Positions 41,984 through 53,422 are shown, numbered from the stretch's first letter. The stretch is 64,000 nt of DNA from Rhodopseudomonas palustris (GCA_016215605.1 JACRJB010000024.1:62001-126000), one strand, 5' to 3'. The notes: generated by a model not told the origin, from the letters alone. Numbers and translations: made by a program.

Positions 41984-43084
41984 TTAGACCCGCGCCACCT
42001 GCATAACCAGATCCGCCAGCCGGTCGGCGGCGTCGAGCCGGCCGACGGTGCGGGCGGCGGTGGCCATCGCGGTCAGCTTCGGCGGATCGGCGGCCAGCGC
42101 GGTGATCTCGGCGGCGAGCCGGTCCGGCGTGAAATCCGCCTGCACGATCCGAATCGCGCCGCCGGCGTCGGCCAGCACGCCCGCATTGGCGAACTGGTCC
42201 TGATCGATCGCACCGGGCAAAGGGACCAGAATCGAGGGGCGGCCGATGGCGCCGAGTTCGGCAACAGTGCCGGCACCAGAACGGGATACCACGAGCTGGC
42301 TGGCGGCGAGCCGCGCCGGCAGATCGTTGAAGAACGGCGCCAGCTCGCAATTCAGCTTCAGCCGGTCGTAGACGGCGCGGACCCGCGCCATGTCCTCGTC
42401 GCGGACCTGCTGCGTCAGCACCACCCGTGCCAGCAACGCCGGATCGAGCTTCTCCAGCGCGCCGGGCACGATGTCCGCCATGACCCGGGCGCCCTGGCTG
42501 CCGCCGACCACCAGCAGGCGCAGCGGCCCCTCGGCGTCGAGCGGCGTGAACCGCACCGCGGCGGCGGCGAGGATCGCCGGGCGCATCGGCGTGCCGGTCG
42601 TCGTCGTCTTGGCCGAGAGCGCGGGATCGCGGTCGAGCACGCCTGGCAGCGAGGTCGCGATCGCGCTGACGCGCTTCGACAGCAACCGGTTGGCGCGGCC
42701 CATCACCGCATTGGCATCGTGGATCAGCGTCGGAATCCGCAGCGCGCTCGCCGCGAACAGCGGCGGCAGCGTCGGATAGCCGCCGAAGCCGATCACCGCG
42801 GCCGGCTTCAGCCGCAGCATCAGCGAAAGCGCTTTGGCGGTGCCGGCGCCGAGCATCGCGCCGGTGCGCGCCAGCGCCCACGGGGTGCGGCCCCGCACCG
42901 TCTCGCTCGGCACCACGTCGATCATCTCGGCGGAGAACAGGCCGCTGTAGCGCATCGCGCGGCTGTCGGTGACGAGGCGCACCCGCAGGCCGCGCTTCAT
43001 CAGCACGACGCCGAGCGCCTCGGCGGGAAACAGATGCCCGCCGGTGCCGCCCGCCGCGAGAAGAATGAGAGGCGCGTCGCTCAT
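41984..43084 (-). CDS. murG: MurG glycosyltransferase
   Basis: A 366-residue GT28 enzyme that adds GlcNAc to lipid I to give lipid [17 protein letters not shown] (residues 10-24) and [16 protein letters not shown] and [20 protein letters not shown] bind the sugar nucleotide and lipid. ATG 43084, three bases after the ftsW stop. It is cytoplasmic-face membrane associated. Confidence 0.96.
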   Translation of the reverse strand: MSDAPLILLAAGGTGGHLFPAEALGVVLMKRGLRVRLVTDSRAMRYSGLFSAEMIDVVPSETVRGRTPWALARTGAMLGAGTAKALSLMLRLKPAAVIGFGGYPTLPPLFAASALRIPTLIHDANAVMGRANRLLSKRVSAIATSLPGVLDRDPALSAKTTTTGTPMRPAILAAAAVRFTPLDAEGPLRLLVVGGSQGARVMADIVPGALEKLDPALLARVVLTQQVRDEDMARVRAVYDRLKLNCELAPFFNDLPARLAASQLVVSRSGAGTVAELGAIGRPSILVPLPGAIDQDQFANAGVLADAGGAIRIVQADFTPDRLAAEITALAADPPKLTAMATAARTVGRLDAADRLADLVMQVARV

Positions 43085-43087
43085 GGC

Positions 43088-44230
43088 CTACGCGTAGCTT
43101 CCTGCGGCCTCGATCGCATTGACCTCGGTCTTCGGCCGCTGCCGGGTCAGCGCCAGCATCATGCCGACGCCATAGGCCAGCGACACCATCGACGAGCCGC
43201 CATAGGAAATGAACGGCAGCGTCATGCCCTTGGCCGGGATCAGTTGCAGATTCACCGACATGTTGATCGCGGCCTGGATGCCGAACAGGATCGCCAGCCC
43301 GGACGCGGCGAAACGCGCGAACAGGTCGTCGGATTTGTAGGCGCGCGACAGCGTGCGCAGCACGATGAAGCTGAACAGCGCCAGCAGCGCCAGGCACAGC
43401 ACGATGCCGAACTCCTCGCCGGCGACGGCGAACACGAAGTCGGTGTGGCTGTCCGGCAGGCTGCGCTTGGCGATGCCCTCGCCCGGCCCCAATCCGAGCC
43501 AGCCGCCATTGCTGAACGCCTCGCTCGCCATGTCGACCTGGAAAGTGTCGCCCGAGGCCGGATTCATGAACCGCTTGATACGGCCGGCGACGTGCGGAAC
43601 GAACAGATAGGCGGCGAACAGCCCGCCGGCGGCGGCGCCGGCGAGGCCGAATACCCAGATGATCCGCATCCCGGCGATGAAGAACAGCGCGCCCCACACC
43701 ATCAGGATCAGCATGGTCTGGCCGAAATCCGGCTCCAGCACCAGCAGCGACACCAGCGTCAGCAGCAGCGCCATCGCCATCGAGGTCGCGGGCATTTCCG
43801 GGCGCCGCGCCGCTTCCGAGAACAGCCACGCCGCCAGCACCACGAAGGACGGCTTGGCGACTTCCGACGCCTGGATGTTGACGCCGAGCAGCGTGATCCA
43901 GCGCCGCGAGCCCTTCACTTCGGGCCCGAACATCAGGGTCGCGACGATCAGCACGATCGAGATCGCGAACACGATCAGCGCCGCGCGCCGGATCTGCCGC
44001 GGCGACAGGAACGACACACCGATCAGCACGATCATCGACGGCGCCAGAAACAGCACGTGTCGATTGAAGAAATGGAACGGGTCGAGCCCGATCCGGGTGG
44101 CGACCGGCGGCGACGCCGCCAGCGACAGGATCACGCCCGCCAGCATCAGCGCGATCAGCGCCGCCAGCAGCACACGGTCGATGGTCCACCACCATTCGCT
44201 GAACGGGGTGCGTTGTTCACGAGAGATCAT
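43088..44230 (-). CDS. ftsW: FtsW, SEDS septal peptidoglycan polymerase
   Basis: A 380-residue SEDS protein with ten membrane helices. PHVAGRIKRFMNP, GPGEGIAKRSLPDSHTDFVFAVAGEEFG and PFISYGGSSMV are the SEDS signatures. It works with FtsI to polymerise lipid II. ATG 44230 was chosen; the frame extends to 44332. It is tightly linked to murG, and a 351-base repeat-rich gap precedes it. Confidence 0.95.
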   Translation of the reverse strand: MISREQRTPFSEWWWTIDRVLLAALIALMLAGVILSLAASPPVATRIGLDPFHFFNRHVLFLAPSMIVLIGVSFLSPRQIRRAALIVFAISIVLIVATLMFGPEVKGSRRWITLLGVNIQASEVAKPSFVVLAAWLFSEAARRPEMPATSMAMALLLTLVSLLVLEPDFGQTMLILMVWGALFFIAGMRIIWVFGLAGAAAGGLFAAYLFVPHVAGRIKRFMNPASGDTFQVDMASEAFSNGGWLGLGPGEGIAKRSLPDSHTDFVFAVAGEEFGIVLCLALLALFSFIVLRTLSRAYKSDDLFARFAASGLAILFGIQAAINMSVNLQLIPAKGMTLPFISYGGSSMVSLAYGVGMMLALTRQRPKTEVNAIEAAGSYA

Positions 44231-44343
44231 CGGCGATCCTGGGCCAAGGGTTCGCCCATTGGTGCGCCCACGTGGTTGCCAAGAGGTTAACGGAATGTGT
44301 GGCAATCGAGGTTGTGAACGGCTCCCGCACATTGCGTTCGGTG

Positions 44344-44571
44344 AACCTCTCCCCGCCCTCTCGCGGGGAGAGGTCGGAAGTCACGCGCAGCGGGACTTCC
44401 GGGTGAGGGGCGAGGCACGGCCGATCAACAAGGAAAGCACATCCGGGGGCTATGCAGCGGAAGAGCCGGCGTGACCCGAGAGTTCAGCGCGCGTGGCAAA
44501 TGCCGTGCCCGGCCCCTCACCCGCCCGGCTTCGCCGGTCGACCTCTCCCCGCAAAAAGCGGGGAGAGGTTA
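44344..44571. repeat. Large inverted repeat, family E
   Basis: The outer hairpins are CCTCTCCCCGC...GCGGGGAGAGGT (44346-44373) and ACCTCTCCCCGC...GCGGGGAGAGGTT (44540-44571). Inner arms GGTGAGGGGC and GCCCCTCACCC, and GGCACGGC and GCCGTGCC, are inverted. It fills most of the gap between murD and ftsW. Confidence 0.85.
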
Positions 44572-44581
44572 AGTAAGCGCC

Positions 44582-45982
44582 TCACACTATCGGCTTCACG
44601 CCGTCCAGCGCCGTCACCAGATCGCGAAACTTCGTCCCGCGGATTTCGAAATTGCGGAACTGGTCGAACGAGGCGCAGGCCGGGGACAGCAGCACTACCG
44701 GCTCGGCCACCCCCGCCATTGCGGCGTCGCGCGCCGCGGCCGGGACGGCGTTGTCGAGCGTCCGGCTGATCTCGTAGGGCACGCGCCCCTCGATCGTCGC
44801 GGAGAACTCCGCCGCCGCTTCACCGATCAGATAGGCCTTGCGGATGCGCGGGAAGTACTCGGCGAGGCTCTCGATGCCGCCGGTCTTCGGCTTGCCGCCG
44901 GCGATCCAGAAGATGTCGCCGAACGACGCCAGCGCCTTCGCGGTGGCGTCCGCATTGGTGCCTTTGGAGTCGTTGACGAACAGCGTCGCGCCCTGCCGGC
45001 CGACCTGCTCCATCCGGTGCGCGAGGCCCGGAAAGCTGCGCAGCCCCTTCTGCAATACGTCGGCGCTGACGCCGAGCGCCAGCGCCGCAGCGGACGCGGC
45101 GGCGGCGTTCTGTGCATTGTGCAGCCCGCGCAGCGAGCCGATGCCGCCGAGCTTCGCGATCTCGCGCGACGCGCCGCCGGCGCTGCGCCGGATGGTCTCG
45201 TGATCGGCGCTGATGCCGTCCGCGAGCGGCTGCTTCACCGAAATCCGCACCACCTGCTTGCCGGCGCGCTCCAGCCGATCGGCGGCATCGCGGCCGAAGC
45301 CGTCATCGACGCCGATGATCGCGGTGCCGCCGTCCTGCACGCCGGCGACCAGGCGCTCCTTCACCGCGGCGTATTGCTCGATCGTGCCGTGACGATCGAT
45401 GTGATCTTCTGTGACGTTGAGCAGGATGCCGACGCTCGGATCGAGCGATGGCGTCAGATCGACCTGGTACGACGACATCTCGATCACATGGACGCGGCCG
45501 GCGCGCGGCGGCTCCAGCGACAGGATCGCGGTGCCGATATTGCCCCCCATCTGGGTGTCGTAGCCGGCCTGCCGCATCAGATGCGCGATCAGCGCCGTGG
45601 TGGTCGACTTGCCGTTGGTGCCGGTGATGGCGACGAACGGCGCATTCGGCGCATGCAGCCGCCGCTCGCGGCAGAACAGTTCGACGTCGCCGATCACCTC
45701 GACGCCGGCGGCGCGCGCCTTCAGCACGCTCCAATGCGGCGCCGGATGCGTCAGCGGCACGCCCGGCGTCAGCACCAGCGCGGCGAAATTGGTCCACGGC
45801 AGATTGCGCAGATCGGCGGTGATGAAATTGGCCTGGGCGGCTTCGACCATGCGGTCGAGATTGTCGTCGCAGGCGATCACTTCGGCGCCGCCGGCGCGCA
45901 GCGCATGGCAACTCGCCAGCCCCGACCCGCCGAGCCCGAACACGGCGACGGACTGGCCCGCGAAGCAGGTGACGGGGATCAT
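44582..45982 (-). CDS. murD: UDP-MurNAc-L-Ala-D-Glu ligase
   Basis: A 466-residue Mur ligase adding D-Glu. [18 protein letters not shown] binds UDP; the P-loop is [16 protein letters not shown] near residue 118. The substrate loop [11 protein letters not shown] follows, then the C-terminal [12 protein letters not shown] and [18 protein letters not shown] 45982 follows GGGAGTC. It is in the dcw order mraY-murD-ftsW. Confidence 0.96.
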   Translation of the reverse strand: MIPVTCFAGQSVAVFGLGGSGLASCHALRAGGAEVIACDDNLDRMVEAAQANFITADLRNLPWTNFAALVLTPGVPLTHPAPHWSVLKARAAGVEVIGDVELFCRERRLHAPNAPFVAITGTNGKSTTTALIAHLMRQAGYDTQMGGNIGTAILSLEPPRAGRVHVIEMSSYQVDLTPSLDPSVGILLNVTEDHIDRHGTIEQYAAVKERLVAGVQDGGTAIIGVDDGFGRDAADRLERAGKQVVRISVKQPLADGISADHETIRRSAGGASREIAKLGGIGSLRGLHNAQNAAAASAAALALGVSADVLQKGLRSFPGLAHRMEQVGRQGATLFVNDSKGTNADATAKALASFGDIFWIAGGKPKTGGIESLAEYFPRIRKAYLIGEAAAEFSATIEGRVPYEISRTLDNAVPAAARDAAMAGVAEPVVLLSPACASFDQFRNFEIRGTKFRDLVTALDGVKPIV

Positions 45983-46025
45983 GACAGACTCCCGATGAGC
46001 GTGCATGCCCTGCGAACGGAACGCC

Positions 46026-46143
46026 CGTCATCCCCGCGAAGGCGGGGATCCATACTCCCTGCGTTCACGATGGAAGCGCGCAGCTGAACACGTTCATACA
46101 AACGACCACAGGGGTTATGGGTCCCCGCCTTCGCGGGGACGAC
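46026..46143. repeat. Inverted palindromic repeat, family D
   Basis: GTCATCCCCGCGAAGGCGGGG at the left (46027) and GTCCCCGCCTTCGCGGGGAC at the right, with inverted CATACTCCCTGCG and CACAGGGGTTATG inside. It lies between murD and mraY. Confidence 0.85.
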
Positions 46144-46169
46144 TCGTGGAGGGGTGCGCATCGCGTGGC

Positions 46170-47255
46170 TCACCGCAGCTTCAGCGTCGACAGGCCGGCG
46201 AGCGCCAGGATCACGGCGATGATCCAGAACCGGATCACGATCTGCGGCTCGGTCCAGCCCTTCTGCTCGAAATGATGATGGATCGGCGCCATCCGGAACA
46301 CGCGCTTGCCGGTCAGCTTGAATGAGGTCACCTGCACGATCACCGAGACGGCTTCGAGCACGAACAACCCGCCGATCACCGCCAGCACGATCTCGTGCTT
46401 CACCGCCACCGCGATCGAGCCGAGCATGCCGCCGAGCGCCAGCGAGCCGGTGTCGCCCATGAAGATCGAGGCCGGCGGGGCGTTGAACCAGAGAAAACCC
46501 AGGCCGGCGCCGAGCAGCGCGCCGCACAGCACCGCGAGTTCGCCGGTGCCGGCGACGTAGTTGATCTGCAGATAGTCCGAGAACACCGCGTTGCCGGCCA
46601 GATAGGCGATCATGCCGAAGCTCGCCGCCGCGATCATCACCGGCACGATGGCGAGGCCGTCGAGGCCGTCGGTGAGATTCACCGCATTGCCGGCGCCGAC
46701 GATCACGAAGGCGCCGAAGATCACGAAGTACCAGCCGAGATTGATCACCACTTCCTTGAAGAACGGGATCACCAGCGAGCTCGACAGCGACGAGCGGCCG
46801 AGCCACACCAGCGCGAAACACGCCGCGCCGGCGATGGTGAATTCGATCAGCAGGCGGGTGCGGCCGGAGATGCCGGCATGGGTCTGCTTGGTCACCTTCA
46901 TGTAGTCGTCGTAGAAGCCGACGAAGCCGAAGCCGAGCGTCACCGCCAGCACGATCCAGACATAGGGATTGAGCGGATTGGCCCACAGCACGGTGCCGAC
47001 CGTCAGCCCCGACAGGATCATCAGCCCGCCCATCGTCGGCGTGCCGCGCTTCGACACCAGATGCGACTGCGGACCGTCGCTGCGGATCGGTTGTCCCTTG
47101 CCCTGGCGCAGCCGGAGATTGTCGATGATCCAGGGGCCGCACAGGAACACGAACAGCGCGCCGGTCACCACCGCGCCGCCGGTGCGGAAGGTGATGTAGC
47201 GAAAGACGTTGAACAACGGGAAAGAGCTGGAAAGGTCGATCAACCAATAAAGCAT
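46170..47255 (-). CDS. mraY: Phospho-MurNAc-pentapeptide transferase
   Basis: A 361-residue integral membrane enzyme making lipid I from UDP-MurNAc-pentapeptide and undecaprenyl phosphate. [21 protein letters not shown] and [12 protein letters not shown] carry the catalytic Asp residues, and [11 protein letters not shown] the His triad. About ten membrane helices. ATG 47255, ten bases after murF. Confidence 0.97.
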   Translation of the reverse strand: MLYWLIDLSSSFPLFNVFRYITFRTGGAVVTGALFVFLCGPWIIDNLRLRQGKGQPIRSDGPQSHLVSKRGTPTMGGLMILSGLTVGTVLWANPLNPYVWIVLAVTLGFGFVGFYDDYMKVTKQTHAGISGRTRLLIEFTIAGAACFALVWLGRSSLSSSLVIPFFKEVVINLGWYFVIFGAFVIVGAGNAVNLTDGLDGLAIVPVMIAAASFGMIAYLAGNAVFSDYLQINYVAGTGELAVLCGALLGAGLGFLWFNAPPASIFMGDTGSLALGGMLGSIAVAVKHEIVLAVIGGLFVLEAVSVIVQVTSFKLTGKRVFRMAPIHHHFEQKGWTEPQIVIRFWIIAVILALAGLSTLKLR

Positions 47256-47265
47256 TCAAGCCGCC

Positions 47266-48705
47266 TTACACCGCAGCGTCGTCGCGCGCGGCCTTGTCGG
47301 GAAAGCGCTTCTCGAGCGCGGTGACAATCGTTTTCATGCGCGAGCCGAGCGAGCCTTTGATCATCAGCACGTCGCCGGCCCGCAGCGCCGCAACCACCTG
47401 GGATTCGAGCGCCGCCGCGTTCTCTGCATAGCCGCCCCGTCTGCCCGAGGAAAGTGCGTCCCACAGATTGCGCATCAGCGGGCCGCAGCAAAACACCAGA
47501 TCGACGGCATTATTCCGCACCGCCTCGGCGAGGCCGCTGTGCAGCTCCGGCCCGGTGGCGCCGAGTTCCAGCATGTCGCCGAGCACCGCGATCCGCCGCC
47601 CCTGCGGCCCGACCGCGGCCTGGCCGAGCACGCCGAGCGCCGCAGCCATCGACGCCGGATTGGCGTTGTAGCTCTCGTCGATCAGCGTCGCCTCGCCGTG
47701 CCCGAGGTCGAGCGCGCGACGAACGCCGCGGCCGGCCGCGGGCGCCACCTGCGCCAGCGCCAGCGCCGCCATCGCCAGATCGGCGCCGACCAGTTCCGCC
47801 GCGGCCAGCACCGCCAGCGAGTTCATCGCCATGTGGCGCCCCGGCATGCCGAGCTTGTAGGTGACGTCGCGGCCGAGGATGCTCGCATGCACCGCGGAGC
47901 AATCCGCATGCAGCGCGACGTCGAGCAGTCGCGCATCGGCTCCGGCGTCGGCGCCGAACGACACGATGCAGCCGACACCCGCGGTACGTGCGCTCGCGAC
48001 CAGCCGCTCGAACAGCGGATTGTCGCGATTGAGCACCGCGACGCCGTCCGACTCCAGCCCTGCGAAGATTTCCGCCTTGGCGTCGGCGATCGCCTCGATG
48101 CCGGAGAAAAACTCGAGATGCACCGGCTCCACCGTGGTGATGATCGCCACATGTGGTCGGACCATCTTCACCAGCGGTTCAATTTCGCCGGCGTGGTTCA
48201 TGCCGATTTCGAACACCGCGTAGCGCGCGCTCGCCGGGCAGCGCGCCAGCGTCAGCGGCACGCCCCAATGATTGTTGAACGACGCCACCGAGGCGTGGGT
48301 CTCGGCCTGCGCGCCGAGTACGCCGCGCAGCGCCTCCTTGGTCGAGGTCTTGCCGACCGAGCCGGTCACCGCGATCACCCTGGCGCCGAGCCGCGCCCGC
48401 GCCGCCCGGCCGAGATCGCGCAACGCCTCGAGCACGTCGTCGACCACCAGCAGCGGCGCATCGGCGGCGAAGGTGTCGCGCTGCGCCGTCTCCACCACCG
48501 CCAGCGCCGCGCCGGCCTTCAGCGCCGCATCGACGAAGGCGTGGCCGTCATGAACGTCGCCCTTGATCGCGAAGTAAGCGTCGCCCGGCGCCAGCGTGCG
48601 GCTGTCGATCGAGATGCCGAACACGTCGCGCGCCGGCGTGCCGCTGACGGCGGCGCGCATCGCCTCGACCATCGCATCCGACGTCCACAGCGGTGGTTTG
48701 CTCAT
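47266..48705 (-). CDS. murF: UDP-MurNAc-tripeptide-D-Ala-D-Ala ligase
   Basis: A 479-residue ligase completing the pentapeptide. The P-loop is TGSVGKTSTKEALRG near residue 111, followed by NNHWGVPLTL and MNHAGEIEPL, and DESYNANPASM is the MurF-specific motif. It starts within the last bases of murE (4-base overlap). It uses the product of Ddl. Confidence 0.96.
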   Translation of the reverse strand: MSKPPLWTSDAMVEAMRAAVSGTPARDVFGISIDSRTLAPGDAYFAIKGDVHDGHAFVDAALKAGAALAVVETAQRDTFAADAPLLVVDDVLEALRDLGRAARARLGARVIAVTGSVGKTSTKEALRGVLGAQAETHASVASFNNHWGVPLTLARCPASARYAVFEIGMNHAGEIEPLVKMVRPHVAIITTVEPVHLEFFSGIEAIADAKAEIFAGLESDGVAVLNRDNPLFERLVASARTAGVGCIVSFGADAGADARLLDVALHADCSAVHASILGRDVTYKLGMPGRHMAMNSLAVLAAAELVGADLAMAALALAQVAPAAGRGVRRALDLGHGEATLIDESYNANPASMAAALGVLGQAAVGPQGRRIAVLGDMLELGATGPELHSGLAEAVRNNAVDLVFCCGPLMRNLWDALSSGRRGGYAENAAALESQVVAALRAGDVLMIKGSLGSRMKTIVTALEKRFPDKAARDDAAV

Positions 48706-50174
48706 GCTGCGCTCGCTGACAACGCCGCCGCAGCGGCTTCGTGATCACTGAAGGGCAGCACCGTGCCTTGCACGATCTGCCCGGTTTCATGGCCCTTGCC
48801 GGCGATCAGCAGCGCGTCGCCGGGCTGCAGCGCCGCAACCGCGGTGCGGATCGCCTCGGCGCGATCGCCGATCTCGCGCGCGCCCGGCGCGGCGGCGAGG
48901 ATCGCGGCGCGGATCGCGGCCGGGTCTTCGCTGCGCGGATTGTCGTCGGTGACGATGACGCTGTCGGCCTGCTCCGCCGCGATCGCGCCCATCAGCGGCC
49001 GCTTGCCGACATCGCGGTCGCCGCCGGCGCCGAACACCACGACGAGTTTTCGCTTGGCGTAAGGCCGCAGCGCCTGCAGCGCCTTCGCCAGCGCGTCGGG
49101 CTTGTGCGCGTAGTCGACGAACACCGGCGCGCCGTTGCGCGCGCCGACCAGATCGAGCCGGCCGGGAGCGCCTTCGAGATGATCGAGCGCGGCGAACACC
49201 GCGGCCGGATCGCCGCCGGTGCCGATCACCAGCCCGGCCGCGACCAGCGCGTTCTCGATCTGGAATTCGCCGACCAGCGGCAGATGCACCTGATAGCGCT
49301 GCCCTGCATGGTCGAGCACCAGCTTCTGCGCAAAGCCGTCGATCGACGCCTCGACCAGCCGGATGCCCTCGCCCGCGTCGCCGCCCCGGCCGATCGTGAT
49401 CAGCCGCAGCCCGCGCGCGCGCGCCGCCTCGATCACCTCTGCCGAACAGTCGTGATCGGCGGAAATCACCGCGGCGCCGCCTGGGGCAACGAGATCGCGG
49501 AATAGCCGCAGCTTTGCCGCAAGGTAGTGCGCGACGGTCGGGTGGTAGTCCATATGGTCGCGCGACAAATTGGTGAAGCCGCCGGCCGCGACGCGGACGC
49601 CGTCGAGCCGGAACTGATCGAGCCCGTGCGACGACGCTTCCAGCGCCAGATGCGTGACGCCCTCGCGGGCGATGGCGTCGAGCGAGCGATGCAGCGCGAT
49701 CGGATCGGGCGTGGTCAGCGAGCCGTAGACCGAGCGCGTCGGCGTGACCAGGCCGATGGTGCCGATGCTCGCGGAGGCGTGGCCGAGCCGCTGCCATATC
49801 TGCCGCGCAAACGCCGCGACCGAGGTCTTGCCGCTGGTGCCGGTGACGGCGGCGATGGTCTGCGGCTGCTGCGGATAGAACCGGGCGGCGGCTCGCGCCA
49901 GCGCGCGGCGCGGATTGGCGAGGCGCACGAACGGCACAGCGAGCTCGGCCGCGGGCGGATGATCGCCGGCCACCGCGACGGCGCCGGCGGCGATCGCCGC
50001 GGCGATGAACCGCGCGCCGTCGGTCTTCGCCCCGGCCAGCGCGAAGAACACGTCGCCCGGCTTCACCGCGCGGCTGTCGACCGCGAGCCCGCCGACATCG
50101 AGATCGGCGGCCTCGCCCGGCAGGCCCTGCGGGCCGGGCACGGCGTCGTCGCTGAACAGATCGCGGAGCTTCAT
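48702..50174 (-). CDS. murE: UDP-MurNAc-dipeptide meso-DAP ligase
   Basis: A 490-residue ligase that adds meso-diaminopimelate to UDP-MurNAc-L-Ala-D-Glu. The P-loop reads VTGTSGKTSVAAF, with Ser where many family members have Asn. LEASSHGLDQFRLDG follows, and DNPRSEDP carries the DNPR motif for meso-DAP. ATG 50174; 118 bases after the ftsI stop. Confidence 0.96.
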   Translation of the reverse strand: MKLRDLFSDDAVPGPQGLPGEAADLDVGGLAVDSRAVKPGDVFFALAGAKTDGARFIAAAIAAGAVAVAGDHPPAAELAVPFVRLANPRRALARAAARFYPQQPQTIAAVTGTSGKTSVAAFARQIWQRLGHASASIGTIGLVTPTRSVYGSLTTPDPIALHRSLDAIAREGVTHLALEASSHGLDQFRLDGVRVAAGGFTNLSRDHMDYHPTVAHYLAAKLRLFRDLVAPGGAAVISADHDCSAEVIEAARARGLRLITIGRGGDAGEGIRLVEASIDGFAQKLVLDHAGQRYQVHLPLVGEFQIENALVAAGLVIGTGGDPAAVFAALDHLEGAPGRLDLVGARNGAPVFVDYAHKPDALAKALQALRPYAKRKLVVVFGAGGDRDVGKRPLMGAIAAEQADSVIVTDDNPRSEDPAAIRAAILAAAPGAREIGDRAEAIRTAVAALQPGDALLIAGKGHETGQIVQGTVLPFSDHEAAAAALSASAA

Positions 50175-50292
50175 GGTCCTTCAGTCCGGTCGGCCGGTTC
50201 GAATGGGATTCCGCACGCAAACCGGGCTTTTAGCGCAAGCGCGCCCCGGCGCAACAGGACTGACGCAGCACCGCCCCGCGCGTCACGCGGCG

Positions 50293-52047
50293 CTATTGAG
50301 TCGCCTTCGATGACGCCAGAATGAGGCGGTCGGGCGGCGGCAGATCGAACCGCGGCTCGATCCCCAGCAGCGGCGCGATTCGCTCGATCACCTTGCCACC
50401 GGTGGGCACGGCGTTCCAGCCCGAGGTGATGAAGCCGTGGGTCTCCGGCAGCGCCTTGGGCTCGTCCAGCATCACCAGCACCTGGTATTGCGGGTTGTCG
50501 GCCGGCAGCACCGCGGTGAACGAGTTCAGCACCTGCTTCTTGGCGTAGCGGCCGTTGATCACCTTCTCGGAGGTGCCGGTCTTGCCGCCGATGTAGTAGC
50601 CCTTGGCGATCTGGTCCGCGGTCTTGGCGGTGCCGATCTCGGCGTTCAGCCGCATCAGATAGCGGATCTTGTCGCTGGTCTCTTTCTTGACCACACGCTT
50701 GGCCATCTTCAGCGCGTCTTCCTCGCTGCGCCGCAGGAACGTCGGCGGGATCAGGTAGCCGCCATTGACCATGGCGTTGATGCCCATCACCGCCTGCAGC
50801 GGCGCCACCGCGACGCCGTGACCGAACGAGATGGTGATGGTGTTGAGTTCGCCCCAGCGCTTCGGCACGATCGGCGAGGCGCTTTCCGGCAGCTCGGTGC
50901 GCAGCCGGTCGAGCTGGCCGACTTTCTTCAGGAACGCCTTGTGGGCCTCGACGCCCATCGACAGCGCGACGCGCGCCGCGCCGACGTTCGACGAATAGGT
51001 GAACACTTCGGACAGCGAGATCGCGCGGCCCATGTTGTGGGTGTCGTGGATCGCGAACTTGCCGTAGTGCAGCGGGCCGCGCGCGTCGTACATCGTGTTC
51101 AGCGTCGCCTTGCCGGCGTCCAGCGCCATCGCCAGCGTCAGCGTCTTGAAGGTCGAGCCCATCTCGTAGACGCCGGTGGTGAGCCGGTTGATGCGGTCGG
51201 GGTCGTTGGCCTCGCGCGGATTGTTCGGATCGAAATCCGGCAGCGACACCATCGCCACGATCTCGCCGGTGCGGACGTTGGAGACCAGCCCCGACGCCGC
51301 CTTGGCCTTGTACTTGTCCTTCGCCTTGAGCAGTTCGTCGCGCAGCGCGTGCTCGACGCGGATGTCGACCGCGAGCTCGACCGGCGTCTGCAGCCGGTCG
51401 GAGGCGAAGCCGGCGCGATGCAGATCGGCGAGGCCGTTGTTGTCGAGCCACTTCTCGATGCCGGCGATGCCCTGGTTGTCGATGTTGACGAGCCCGATCA
51501 GATGCGAGACCTCGGGCCCGGTCGGGTACACCCGCTTGTTCTCGCGCAGGAAGCCGATGCCGGGAATGCCGAGCTTCTTGATGTCGACCTGCTGCCGCGG
51601 CGTGATTTCGCGCTTCAGCCAGACGAAGCCCTTCTTCGACGCCAGCCGGTCGCGGACCTCCTGGGTTTCGAGATCCGGCAGCGTCGCGGTGAGCAGCTCG
51701 ACCGCTTCGTCCTGATCGATGATGCGGCGCGGCTCGCCGAACAGCGACGGCGATTTGACGTCGGTGGCGAGGATGGTGCCGTTGCGATCGACGATGTCCG
51801 GCCGCGCGGTCGCGATCGCGTCGGACGCAGCGGTGCGCCGCGCGCCGTGGCTGTCGCCGAACACCGCGATCATCGACAGCTTGAACGCGATCACGCCGTA
51901 GACCGCGGCGAAGGCCAGCATCGCCAGGCCGACGCGGGCGCGCGCCTTGGCGTCGCGGTCGACGTCGCGGCCGTAGATCAGGCTGCGGATCAGCCGCTGG
52001 CGCCATTTGACGTGATGGCCGACGAGGGGAACCGCGGGGTCGGTCAC
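50293..52047 (-). CDS. ftsI: FtsI/PBP3 septal transpeptidase
   Basis: A 584-residue class B penicillin-binding protein. One membrane helix lies at residues 40-60, with a dimerisation domain to about 240. The transpeptidase has SxxK at S298-K301 (GSTFKT), SxN at S352-N354 and KTG at 487-489. It starts with GTG at 52047, overlapping ftsL (GTGA). The C-terminus lacks a PASTA domain. Confidence 0.96.
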   Translation of the reverse strand: MTDPAVPLVGHHVKWRQRLIRSLIYGRDVDRDAKARARVGLAMLAFAAVYGVIAFKLSMIAVFGDSHGARRTAASDAIATARPDIVDRNGTILATDVKSPSLFGEPRRIIDQDEAVELLTATLPDLETQEVRDRLASKKGFVWLKREITPRQQVDIKKLGIPGIGFLRENKRVYPTGPEVSHLIGLVNIDNQGIAGIEKWLDNNGLADLHRAGFASDRLQTPVELAVDIRVEHALRDELLKAKDKYKAKAASGLVSNVRTGEIVAMVSLPDFDPNNPREANDPDRINRLTTGVYEMGSTFKTLTLAMALDAGKATLNTMYDARGPLHYGKFAIHDTHNMGRAISLSEVFTYSSNVGAARVALSMGVEAHKAFLKKVGQLDRLRTELPESASPIVPKRWGELNTITISFGHGVAVAPLQAVMGINAMVNGGYLIPPTFLRRSEEDALKMAKRVVKKETSDKIRYLMRLNAEIGTAKTADQIAKGYYIGGKTGTSEKVINGRYAKKQVLNSFTAVLPADNPQYQVLVMLDEPKALPETHGFITSGWNAVPTGGKVIERIAPLLGIEPRFDLPPPDRLILASSKATQ

Positions 52048-52427
52048 TGCACGGCCTCCTTGGCCGGCAGCGAGCCGGTGACGATGTCGGGGTCGATCTT
52101 CTCGATCATCGAGGCGATCGGATCGGGGTCGTTCGGATTGACGATGCTCGGCGGACGCTCCGGCAGGTTCTTCAACTGGTCGAACTGGCGGGCCGCGATC
52201 GGCTTCACCTTGAGATGCCGCTCGGCGAGGCCCTGCAGCCGGCCGGGCGCGTCGAGCTTCGCCCATTCGGCGCGGAGCTGCGCGATCGCCTCGCGCTCCT
52301 TGCGGACTTCGGCATGGAGCTGCAGCACCTTCTCGGTGCGCACGGTCGACTCCATCTTGATCCGGTAGACATAGGCGGCGGCGAACACCAGCATGCCGAT
52401 CACCGCCAGATGGACGATGCGCATCAT
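52044..52427 (-). CDS. ftsL: Cell division protein FtsL-like
   Basis: A 127-residue bitopic protein. A membrane helix ([18 protein letters not shown]) is followed by a coiled coil ([20 protein letters not shown]) and a Pro-rich end. Position and form fit FtsL, which bridges FtsQ/FtsB to FtsW/FtsI. The tandem ATG at 52427 overlaps the rsmH stop (ATGA). Identity rests on context and topology, because FtsL sequences diverge. Confidence 0.88.
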   Translation of the reverse strand: MMRIVHLAVIGMLVFAAAYVYRIKMESTVRTEKVLQLHAEVRKEREAIAQLRAEWAKLDAPGRLQGLAERHLKVKPIAARQFDQLKNLPERPPSIVNPNDPDPIASMIEKIDPDIVTGSLPAKEAVQ

Positions 52428-53422
52428 CGGCGGGCCCTCATCACGCCGTCCAGCGTCGGCCATCCGGGCAGATCGTCGGGCCGGTGCGCCGGCGCCGCGG
52501 TGCGCTCGGCGCCGCGCAGCTTGGCGGAGCGCGCGCGCGGATTGGCGGCGACCTCGGCGTCGCCCGCGGTGACCGGGCGCTTGGTCAGGACCGTGAAGCT
52601 CGACGCCGCCTGGGCGAGTTCGGGCAGATGCCGCGAGCCCCCGCCGGTGCGGCTGCGCTCGGCGAGAAACGTCTTGACGATGCGGTCTTCCAGCGAATGG
52701 AACGACACCACCGCCAGCCGGCCGCCCGGCTTCAGCACGCGCTCCGCCGCGGCCAGCGCCCGATACAATTCGTCGAGCTCTTCATTGACGAAGATCCGCA
52801 GCGCCTGGAACGTCCGCGTCGCCGGATGAATCTCGCCCGGCTTGCTGAACACCACCTTGGCGACGATGTCGGCCAGCGCCCGCGTCGTCGTGATCGGCGC
52901 GTCCTTGCGCGCGGCGATAATCGCGCGGGCGACGTGGCGCGAATATTTCTCTTCGCCGAAGATGTAGATGATGTTGGCGAGGTCGGCCTCGGAGGCGCGC
53001 GCCACCACGTCGGCCGCGGTCGGCCCGTCGCCACCCATCCGCATATCGAGCGGGCCGTCGAGTCGGAACGAAAAGCCGCGCTCGGCCTGGTCGACCTGCA
53101 TCGAGGAGACGCCAATATCGATCACCACGCCGTCGACCGCCGCCCGGCCCTGCGCCTCGCAGACCTCGGCGAGATTGGAGAAGCGATCCTCGACCAGCGT
53201 CAGCCGGCCGCCGGTGCTCTGCACCAGATCGAACCCGCCGGCGATGGCGCTGCGGTCGCGGTCGATCGCGATCACCCGCGTGTCCGCCGCCTCCAGGATC
53301 AGCCGGGTGTAGCCACCGGCGCCGAAGGTGCCGTCGACATAGACGCCGCCGTCGTGCGGCGCGAGCAGGCCGACGGCTTCGGGTCCCAGCACCGGGATAT
53401 GGCGCGGCCGGGCGTCGGTCAT
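52424..53422 (-). CDS. rsmH: 16S rRNA C1402 N4-methyltransferase
   Basis: A 332-residue RsmH (MraW). [13 protein letters not shown] begins the fold; [14 protein letters not shown] and VIAIDRD bind SAM, and [17 protein letters not shown] is the family motif. ATG 53422 fits the family start, but the frame is open a further 66 codons to 53620. It is the first gene of the dcw cluster; mraZ is not seen. Confidence 0.95.
   Translation of the reverse strand: MTDARPRHIPVLGPEAVGLLAPHDGGVYVDGTFGAGGYTRLILEAADTRVIAIDRDRSAIAGGFDLVQSTGGRLTLVEDRFSNLAEVCEAQGRAAVDGVVIDIGVSSMQVDQAERGFSFRLDGPLDMRMGGDGPTAADVVARASEADLANIIYIFGEEKYSRHVARAIIAARKDAPITTTRALADIVAKVVFSKPGEIHPATRTFQALRIFVNEELDELYRALAAAERVLKPGGRLAVVSFHSLEDRIVKTFLAERSRTGGGSRHLPELAQAASSFTVLTKRPVTAGDAEVAANPRARSAKLRGAERTAAPAHRPDDLPGWPTLDGVMRARR

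Noticed and set aside
41816-44290. A plus-strand open frame of 824 codons opposite murG and ftsW
   Set aside because: It mirrors two certain genes, is rich in Arg/Gln/His as expected of antisense translation, and shows no domain.
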